From contig CAJXJM010000084.1 in the NCBI GenBank assembly GCA_913054205.1, positions 1-8,578 of the forward strand: 8,578 nt of DNA, given 5' to 3'. Of the stretch, positions 1-5,500 are shown one piece after another (position 1 is the first letter of the stretch; the number at the start of each line of letters is the position of its first letter). The position numbers and the translations under genes are program-made. The notes below the pieces were generated by a model. It saw nothing but the letters and a program-made list of their open reading frames with translations, ran no database searches and had not been told where the DNA came from. The stretch is from an uncultured Rhodospirillaceae bacterium. GTDB taxonomy: Bacteria > Pseudomonadota > Alphaproteobacteria > Rhodospirillales > UBA2165.

Positions 1-372
1 GTTTTTCACGACGTCGCCAATACTTATAACGCCGACAAGTTTGCCCTCATCCAAAATCGGTAAATGCCGGATACGACTGTTGGTCATTTCCTGCATTAAT
101 TCATCAATATGACCATCTAGGCCGTGCGTTATGACATTCTTTGTCATGAGCTCTTCGACCTTCTTTTCGAGGATGGTTGGGCCGAATTGAGCGAGGCCGC
201 GCACGATATCTCGTTCTGAAATAATTCCTTCAACAGTGTTTTCCGCATCGGTTACGACAATAGCACCGATCCGTTTTTCGGCTAAAATGCTGGAAACATC
301 TTTGATTGATGCATCTTTTGCGACCGTAAATACATCACTGCCTTTTTGCTTAAGTATTTGAGAAACAATCAT
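1..372 (-). CDS. Tandem CBS-domain protein, 3' end outside window
   Basis: The minus strand reads from ATG at 372-370 without a stop to the left edge, giving 124 codons. The protein starts MIVSQILKQKGSDVFTVAKD. The first CBS unit spans about residues 10-65 and ends in the typical G-I-I-S-E-R-D-I-V-R-G-L strand-helix. The second spans about 75 to the edge and contains R-H-L-P-I-L-D then V-G-V-I-S-I-G-D-V-V-K. Stand-alone two-CBS proteins of about 140-150 residues are common in alphaproteobacteria, so probably only some 20-30 residues are missing. CBS pairs (Bateman modules) usually bind adenosyl ligands such as AMP, ATP or SAM and act as cytosolic sensors. No attached catalytic domain is visible, so the partner is unknown. 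The start is well supported: AGGAG (complement of 380-384) sits 7 bases upstream of the ATG. The gene points away from the response-regulator remnant at 636. The family call is firm, the function is not. Confidence 0.93.
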   Translation of the reverse strand, partial: MIVSQILKQKGSDVFTVAKDASIKDVSSILAEKRIGAIVVTDAENTVEGIISERDIVRGLAQFGPTILEKKVEELMTKNVITHGLDGHIDELMQEMTNSRIRHLPILDEGKLVGVISIGDVVKN

Positions 373-428
373 ATTTAGACTCCTGCCTAAGTTGATCCGA
401 CCCCCCGGTTTGCTATACACCTACTACC

Positions 429-493
429 AATACTAACAATTTACGCCTTTTCTAATATAAAACGCTAGTATTTTCACAATAATTTGTAGTATT
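429..493. repeat. Three copies of a 7-base motif in the divergent spacer
   Basis: TAGTATT occurs at 466-472 and 487-493 in the same orientation with a 21-base period, which is about two helical turns. An inverted copy, AATACTA, lies at 429-435. The copies sit between the CBS gene and the response-regulator remnant and overlap the candidate CBS promoter. Regularly phased short repeats in a divergent promoter region can be binding sites for a regulator. The motif is short and AT-rich, so coincidence is a serious alternative. Confidence 0.25.
452..479 (-). promoter_or_regulatory. Weak candidate promoter for the CBS gene
   Basis: On the minus strand TTGTGA (complement of 474-479) is followed after 16 bases by TATTAG (complement of 452-457). 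Each hexamer matches the sigma-70 consensus at only 4 of 6 positions. It lies about 80 bases upstream of the CBS start codon. The spacer is AT-rich, so chance matches are likely. Confidence 0.2.
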
Positions 494-589
494 AAACCAA
501 ACACAATGAAATAAAATCCGTCATACGTAATCTAACGGCGATAAGTTATTAAGCGTAACCGAATGGTATGACGTCTAAATCATGCTTTC

Positions 590-617
590 TTGAGAGTATA
601 CGGGACTTATATAAAAT
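590..617 (+). promoter_or_regulatory. Candidate promoter for the response-regulator remnant
   Basis: TTGAGA at 590-595 is followed after a 16-base spacer by TAAAAT at 612-617, which matches TATAAT at 5 of 6 positions. It ends 18 bases before the ATG at 636. No strong Shine-Dalgarno sequence follows; only GGA at 622-624 is present. If active, it would now transcribe a truncated gene and run antisense into the hydrolase remnant. Confidence 0.35.
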
Positions 618-635
618 AATCGGACACCAAGTAGC

Positions 636-748
636 ATGGCGCAGTTAAATTTTGAGAATATACGATTGGTCGTCGCCGACGTGGATGGACAAATTCGTGA
701 GGAAATTAAGAGCATTGTCCATCACGAAGGATTTCGAGACATTAATGT
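636..748 (+). pseudogene. Response-regulator receiver domain, N-terminal remnant
   Basis: From ATG 636 the frame reads MAQLNFENIRLVVADVDGQI and continues through R-E-E-I-K-S-I-V-H-H-E-G-F-R-D-I at residues 21-36. This is the first beta strand, acidic pocket and first helix of a CheY-like receiver domain, in the form typical of alphaproteobacterial single-domain regulators. Family resemblance stops at about residue 36-38. The following bases belong to the hydrolase remnant on the other strand, and the frame closes at TAG 801-803 after 55 codons. The phosphoacceptor aspartate, the conserved Thr/Ser and Lys, and any output domain are absent, so no phosphotransfer is possible. The usual Asp-Asp pair of the pocket reads Asp-Val here (D15, V16), which may be further decay. 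I infer loss of the 3' part by deletion. An assembly chimera would look the same. Confidence 0.7.
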
Positions 749-1184
749 TCGGGCTGTTGCCTATATCCAAATCATCGCCTGCGCGGAAATCCGAAAAAGT
801 TAGTTCGGCTTGCATGGCCTCAAGCGGCACGGGGAACATTGGATTTTCCATCTGCGCCTCAAAGACGTTTTTAATACCGCCTTTATCAATCATATGGCCC
901 GCCATGATATAGAATTTTCGGTTTGGATCGAAGGCAGGAGCAAAAAATGGGAACCCATTAATATGATCCCAATGGGTGTGAGTAAGCAGCATATAGCAAT
1001 GTTGCAAATCAGTTTTAATCATCTGCTGACCAAGATTGCGAATACCGGTGCCACAATCGAGCAGAAAGGTCTAACCGCCAACCTCAACTTCAAGACTGGT
1101 CGTATTGCCACCATATTTCAGGTGGGTAGGTGCCGGACACGCGATACTACCGCGACATCCCCAAATTTTTACTCTAATTGACAT
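745..1184 (-). pseudogene. Metallo-beta-lactamase-fold hydrolase, broken gene
   Basis: From ATG at 1184-1182 on the minus strand the product begins MSIRVKIWGCRGSIACPAPT, then H-L-K-Y-G-G-N-T-T-S-L-E-V-E-V-G-G. Codon 38 is TAG (complement of 1071-1073). The same frame continues with T-F-L-L-D-C-G-T-G-I-R and then the metal-binding signature THTHWDHINGFPFF (H69, H71, D73, H74). This is the COG1235-like group of MBL-fold phosphodiesterase-type hydrolases, usually about 250-300 residues. Resemblance ends near residue 145, where the sequence runs into the reverse complement of the response-regulator remnant. The frame then closes at 645. The later metal ligands that should follow are missing. Two independent lesions make a functional enzyme very unlikely. 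The 125-codon open frame from the internal ATG at 1022 has no ribosome-binding site and lacks the first strands of the fold. Loss of Gln by CAG to TAG would explain the stop. Confidence 0.8.
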
Positions 1185-1232
1185 TTAGTTTTTTCCCAAA
1201 CGGAGCATTTTGTAACCTTTTGACATGCCACA

Positions 1233-1260
1233 TTTAAAATACATTGTAAATCATTCACAA
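1233..1260 (-). promoter_or_regulatory. Weak candidate promoter of the hydrolase remnant, with a near-palindrome
   Basis: On the minus strand TTGTGA (complement of 1255-1260) and TTTAAA (complement of 1233-1238) are 16 bases apart, about 50 bases upstream of the ATG at 1184. Each matches the consensus at 4 of 6 positions. The upstream half overlaps a near-perfect inverted repeat, TTGTAAATCATTCACAA at 1244-1260, with 8-base arms, one mismatch and a one-base centre. This could be an operator. Read-through from the SAM hydrolase gene, 104 bases upstream on the same strand, is an alternative source of transcription. Confidence 0.22.
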
Positions 1261-1288
1261 CAATTGGTCTTCATACTAAATACCTGAA

Positions 1289-2038
1289 TTAATTTGAGCT
1301 GTGAGCACCATCACTCACGCCAATTTTTGTTCCTATATTCAAATTAAGATGTTTTGACGCATTTCCCTTATTTACTGCAATTTCTATCAGACCGTTTGAA
1401 TTTACATACCAGAAAGCCTGCCCAGACGGAACACTGGAATATGTAACGGCATTCTCTAGATAAACACTGTTTATCTCAATTGCATATGACGGTTTTACGA
1501 AAGATGCTCGCAATCCAGTAATCGCATTCCCATAGTTGTCTATATATATAACTTCAGCCAGCTCATCAGGCCACTCATTTTGTCGTTCCCAATCAATTGG
1601 ACGTTCAATGCCTGGAATTGGGCTTCCATTTGCCAATATTCCGGATACGGGAGCAAATATATCTCGGCCGTGAAAAGTGGCGGAAACGGTGTCTGGCTGC
1701 CAATCTATCTCCCATATTTTGGCATCCGATTCCGCACGCCGGAGAATCAGTTCAAAAAGCCCATTACTCGGCCCAACAAACCAATGATCGTTTGCTTTTA
1801 CAATAACGCCGGGGCGGTCACTTCCGACACCCGGGTCAATAACGCAAATAAAAATAGAATCTGCTGGAAATCCAAGGGCATAGGCAGCCAAAAGGTACGC
1901 TGCTGCTTGTGGATTCTGACGGGGTGCGTCCGCCATCAAATCGACAATCGGCACTTCTGGGGCGCTTTCTATCAATTTGGCCTTTACCTGGCCAGTATAG
2001 GGGCCTTCAAGGCCGAAATCGCTATAAAGAATGAACAT
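1289..2038 (-). CDS. S-adenosylmethionine hydrolase (DUF62/COG1912 family)
   Basis: The gene encodes 249 residues, close to the family's usual 250-270. The family uses an activated water to split SAM into adenosine and methionine and is related to SAM-dependent fluorinase and chlorinase. Key motifs are all present. SDFGLEGPYTG (residues 6-16) carries the ribose-binding Asp7. CVIDPGVGSDRPG (65-77) and FHGRDIFAP (122-130) hold the conserved Asp68, Arg75 and His123, matching the Asp-Arg-His triad that marks hydrolases rather than halogenases. YIDNYGNAITGL (165-176) begins the C-terminal beta-barrel domain, which ends in NSNGLIEIAVNKG (213-225). There is no signal peptide, so it should be cytosolic. 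The start fits the family because SDFG normally lies within the first ten residues. The Shine-Dalgarno sequence is poor. It is transcribed divergently from gltB. Its cellular role may be SAM turnover, which is not well settled for bacteria. Confidence 0.93.
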   Translation of the reverse strand: MFILYSDFGLEGPYTGQVKAKLIESAPEVPIVDLMADAPRQNPQAAAYLLAAYALGFPADSIFICVIDPGVGSDRPGVIVKANDHWFVGPSNGLFELILRRAESDAKIWEIDWQPDTVSATFHGRDIFAPVSGILANGSPIPGIERPIDWERQNEWPDELAEVIYIDNYGNAITGLRASFVKPSYAIEINSVYLENAVTYSSVPSGQAFWYVNSNGLIEIAVNKGNASKHLNLNIGTKIGVSDGAHSSN

Positions 2039-2078
2039 TTACCGAGATTAGAACAATAAATAGTTCCCAACCAAGAGA

Positions 2079-2108
2079 AATATCTGAAAAATTCCCCTTT
2101 TATTTCAA
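2079..2108 (-). promoter_or_regulatory. Candidate promoter of the SAM hydrolase gene
   Basis: On the minus strand TTGAAA (complement of 2103-2108, 5 of 6 matches) is followed after 18 bases by GATATT (complement of 2079-2084, 4 of 6 matches). This predicts transcription starting some 30 bases upstream of the start codon at 2038. The match is reasonable but unproven. Confidence 0.3.
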
Positions 2109-2320
2109 CGGCTAAGTGGGTGTTTTATAGAAGAAACAGGAAAATATTAACCTGTGGGCGTGACGAATCGAACATTATCCATTATTATGTTGCCCAAATA
2201 AGTCGCAAGGCGAAATTTTCGCCAAATTTTCCGGTTGCCAAAGAACTTGCCGCCGGGATGGACCACGATAGGCCCCTCCTGGAACGCATGTTCTACGTTA
2301 CTTTGCAGTAGGCAGGCGAC

Positions 2321-2346
2321 GGTTCAGAGGAGGTACTGAACCTTTT
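2321..2346 (+). terminator. Hairpin followed by four T: weak terminator candidate
   Basis: A perfect 7-base stem, GGTTCAG (2321-2327) with CTGAACC (2336-2342), encloses the 8-base loop AGGAGGTA and is followed directly by TTTT (2343-2346). The stem is short and the T run minimal, so intrinsic termination would be weak. In a leader it could attenuate transcription into gltB. As the end of an upstream transcript it would define a small RNA. The loop is a perfect Shine-Dalgarno sequence, but no ATG, GTG or TTG lies at a proper distance after it. Confidence 0.25.
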
Positions 2347-2447
2347 ATCCAGGCAAGATTGCCAAACAACACTTCCGGCATAACGGAGGGACGGCAGGCT
2401 TGACCTAAATGAGTACTGAAGATCGCTTGAAGTTTGGGTGATCTTCA
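2321..2447 (+). ncRNA. Hairpin-rich segment: possible gltB leader or small RNA
   Basis: Four hairpins follow one another on the plus strand. The first is GGTTCAG/CTGAACC (2321-2327 with 2336-2342). The second is GGCA/TGCC with loop AGAT (2352-2363). The third is CTTCCG/CGGAGG with loop GCATAA and one G-U pair (2372-2389). The fourth is TGAAGATC/GATCTTCA (2417-2424 with 2440-2447). Such density in 127 bases upstream of an amino-acid biosynthesis operon suggests a structured 5' leader, or a separate small RNA. I recognise no known riboswitch or RNA family. No promoter can be placed, so whether the segment is transcribed with gltB is unknown. Hairpins seen by eye have a high false-positive rate. 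Confidence 0.33.
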
Positions 2448-2455
2448 AATGAAGA
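2417..2455 (+). promoter_or_regulatory. Mutually exclusive hairpins upstream of gltB
   Basis: The segment CTTCA at 2443-2447 can pair with three partners. It can join TGAAGATC at 2417-2424 in an 8-base stem, TTGAAG at 2427-2432 in a 6-base stem, or GAAGA at 2451-2455 in a 5-base stem with loop AAAT. These pairings exclude one another. Alternative pairing of this kind is how attenuators and riboswitches toggle, but the repeats of TGAAG could also be accidental. Confidence 0.25.
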
Positions 2456-2533
2456 GTTGAGGTGATTGCAAGCGACATAATGTCCTGCTATCAACATGCT
2501 CTTTTTGAAGTAGAATAACGCGTACGAGGGAAT

Positions 2534-5500
2534 ATGAGTAAATTGGGTCATCCAGAAAAACAAGGGTTATACAATCCCAGTAAGGAACACGATTCTTGTG
2601 GAATTGGCTTTGTCGCCAATATCAAAAACCGCAAGAGCCATAAAGTGGTCCAACAAGGGTTAACGATTCTTGCCTGCCTGACCCACCGCGGCGCTGCTGG
2701 CTCCGACCCTCTCGCAGGTGATGGCGCCGGTATTTTAGTTCAAATTCCCGACAGATTTTTACGCGAAGAATGTGCAGAACTCGATATTACCTTGCCGGAA
2801 GCCGGTACTTACGGTGTTGGTATGGTATTCCTGCCTCAGGACGAAAAAGCCCGAGCAGATTGTGAAAAAGCGATTGAAGACCTCGTTCGTGCAGAAGGCC
2901 AAAGCGTTTTAGGCTGGCGTGACCTGCCAACCGATAATTCCTGGCTGAGTGACAGTGTGCGTGAGTTGGAGCCCTTTATTCGCCAAATATTTGTCGGCAA
3001 AGGCGAAAATTGCGCCGACAGTAATGCCTTTGAAAGCAAACTTTTTGTGATTCGCAAGCAAGCTCACCACGTTGTTGCTGAAGACAATCTCGCCGGCGAT
3101 GAAGCCTTCTACGTTTCGACAATGTCGTCTCGTACGATTTGCTTTAAAGGCATGATGCTGGCGGATCGCGTTGGAAAATATTACACCGATTTGCAAGATG
3201 AGCGTTTCGAATCAGCGCTTGCGCTGGTTCATCAACGGTTCTCGACGAATACCTTCCCGTCTTGGGAATTGGCCCAGCCGTTCCGATATTTGTGCCACAA
3301 CGGAGAGATCAATACGCTTCGCGGTAATATCAACTGGATGGCCGCCCGGCGCCACAATATGAGTTCCAAAATTTTAGGCGACGATCTTAAGAAACTTTGG
3401 CCGTTAATCGGTGATGGAAATTCCGATTCGGCAACCTTCGACAACGCGCTGGAGTTGCTTGTAGCAGGTGGCTACTCACTTTCCCATGCAATGATGTTGA
3501 TGGTTCCTGAAGCCTGGAACGACAATCCACTGATGGATGAGGGCCGCCGCTCTTTTTATGAATATAATGCAGCTTTGATGGAACCTTGGGACGGCCCTGC
3601 CGCCGTAGCGTTTACCGATGGCCGCCAAATCGGTGCGACATTGGACCGAAACGGCCTCCGCCCAGCCCGCTATATCGTCACCGATGATGATCTCTGCGTG
3701 ATGGGCTCGGAAGTTGGCGTTCTTGATATTCCAGACGAGAAAATCATCGAAAAATGGCGTCTGCAACCGGGTAAGATGTTCCTGATTGATCTCGAAGAAG
3801 GCCGGATCATCGATGACGCTGAATTGAAAGACAGTTTATCCACGGCGCACCCTTATCAAGACTGGTTAGACGAAACACAAATTCGCTTGGAAGACCTGCC
3901 TGCAGATGTCGAACCGATGCCGCTAGATCATCAGACTTTGCTCGACCGTCAGCAAGCTTTTGGCTACACCCAGGAAGATTTAAAGTTTTACATGCTGCCG
4001 ATGGCAACCAGTGGTCAGGATCCAATTGGTTCGATGGGCCGCGATATTCCGCATGCTGTGTTGTCTGATCGACCCAAAATGCTGTTTGATTATTTCAAGC
4101 AGGCCTTCGCTCAAGTAACGAACCCGCCGATTGACCCTATTCGCGAAGAATTGGTGATGTCTTTGGTGTCGTTGATCGGACCACGACCCAATCTGCTGGA
4201 TTTAGAAACCGGCGGCAGTCATATGCGCCTGGAAGTTCGCCAGCCCGTTTTATCGAACGTAGATCTGGAAAAAATTCGCCACATCGACACCGCGAATGGG
4301 TCTTTCCAATCAGTTACGCTCAGCATGTGTTATCCAGCATCGGATGGAGCCGCAGGCATGGAGGCTGCCTTAGAACGACTTTGCAATGAAGCCCAAAAAA
4401 GCGTTCTTGAAGGCCATAATATTCTCATTCTATCTGACCGCAGCATAGATAAAGATCATGTCGCCATACCGCCTTTGCTGGCAACAGCAGCCGTTCACCA
4501 TCATCTAATCCGTGAAGGTTTACGGACCGAATCCGGATTGGTCGTCGAAACCGGTGAAGCTCGACAAGTCCATGACTTCTGCCTGCTCGCAGGATATGGC
4601 GCGGAAGCCGTTAACCCCTATCTCGCCTTCGACACAATTACGGATGCGCGCGCGCAATTGCCCGATGACCTCACATTAACCGAAGCGCACACGCGCTACG
4701 TAAAGGCCATCGATAAAGGCATCTTGAAGGTTATGTCTAAAATGGGCATTTCGACCTATCAGTCTTATTGCGGCGCACAGATTTTTGATGCGATCGGACT
4801 GCGCAATGAATTTATTGAGGCCTACTTCACCAACACAGCTTCGGCGATTGAAGGAATTGGCATTGAAGAAGTAGCGCAGGAAACAGTCACACGCCATGAA
4901 CTAGCCTATGGCGATTCTCCTATTTTGGATGACGCCTTGGACGTTGGTGGTGAGCTGGCGTACCGGATTCGCGGCGAAGAACACATGTGGAATCCGGAAA
5001 CAATCGCAAAGCTGCAACATTCCGCACGCGGTAATTCGCAAGATACCTATAATGAGTATGCCGCTGCGATGAATGACCATTCCCGTAAGCTGAAAAACCT
5101 GCGCGGTCTGTTCGAGTTTGATTTTGACGGCAACGAAGCCATTTCAATCGATGAAGTCGAACCGGCTTCCGAAATCGTAAAACGGTTCGTCACCGGCGCA
5201 ATGTCATTTGGCTCTATTTCATTTGAAGCGCACACCAATCTCGCGATTGCGATGAACCGAATTGGTGGAAAATCCAATACCGGTGAGGGCGGCGAAGAAC
5301 CTGAACGCTATGTACCGCTCGCCAGCGGAGATTCTATGCGCTCTGCGATCAAGCAGGTTGCCTCTGGCCGTTTCGGTGTGACCGTTGAATATCTCCGAAA
5401 TGCTGACGAAATTCAGATTAAAATGGCGCAAGGTGCAAAACCGGGTGAAGGTGGTCAGCTACCAGGTCACAAAGTTGACCAAACAATCGCTAAAGTCCGC

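Larger units (their letters stand above)
2039..2533. other. 495-base spacer between SAM hydrolase and gltB, no convincing gene
   Basis: The left part (2039-2120) holds the candidate SAM hydrolase promoter. A 63-codon frame from GTG at 2120 to 2311 has no ribosome-binding site and resembles no family I know. The centre has a small hairpin, GGCGA/TCGCC, at 2209-2223. From 2321 onward comes a run of hairpins described separately. Near gltB there is an 11-base palindrome, GACATAATGTC, at 2474-2484, and TAGAAT at 2511-2516, which resembles a -10 box but has no good -35 partner. TTGACC at 2400-2405 resembles a -35 box but has no good -10 at the right distance. I could not find a sigma-54 GG-N10-GC pair. 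The gltB promoter is therefore undetermined. Confidence 0.6.

Noticed and set aside
645..1022. 125-codon minus-strand frame as an intact small hydrolase gene
   Set aside because: It begins at an internal Met without a ribosome-binding site, lacks the first strands of the fold, and its last 30 or so residues are the reverse complement of the receiver remnant. It is annotated as part of a pseudogene.
810..1181. 123-codon plus-strand frame
   Set aside because: It is the antisense shadow of the hydrolase remnant, with no ribosome-binding site and no family resemblance.
1580..2059. 159-codon plus-strand frame
   Set aside because: It lies wholly opposite the well-supported SAM hydrolase gene and its composition is not protein-like.
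2255..2300. Glutamine riboswitch (glnA or Downstream-peptide motif), suggested by GGAACGC and by the gene downstream
   Set aside because: The remaining conserved positions of that motif, including the matching CGUUC strand, are not found at suitable positions.
2120..2311. 63-codon plus-strand frame starting with GTG
   Set aside because: There is no Shine-Dalgarno sequence and no recognisable domain, and it contains the 2209-2223 hairpin. A real small gene cannot be excluded but is not supported.
2336..2383. 15-codon leader peptide starting at CTG right after the AGGAGG loop, with three Gln codons
   Set aside because: CTG starts are very rare, and the start would fall inside the hairpin stem. 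Three glutamines in fifteen codons is not enough evidence for attenuation.
2293..2478. 61-codon minus-strand frame in the gltB leader
   Set aside because: It overlaps the hairpin run, has no ribosome-binding site and resembles nothing I know.
2380..2480. Sigma-54/NtrC-type promoter for gltB
   Set aside because: I checked the GG runs for GC ten bases further on and found no pair, and saw no NtrC-like dyad.
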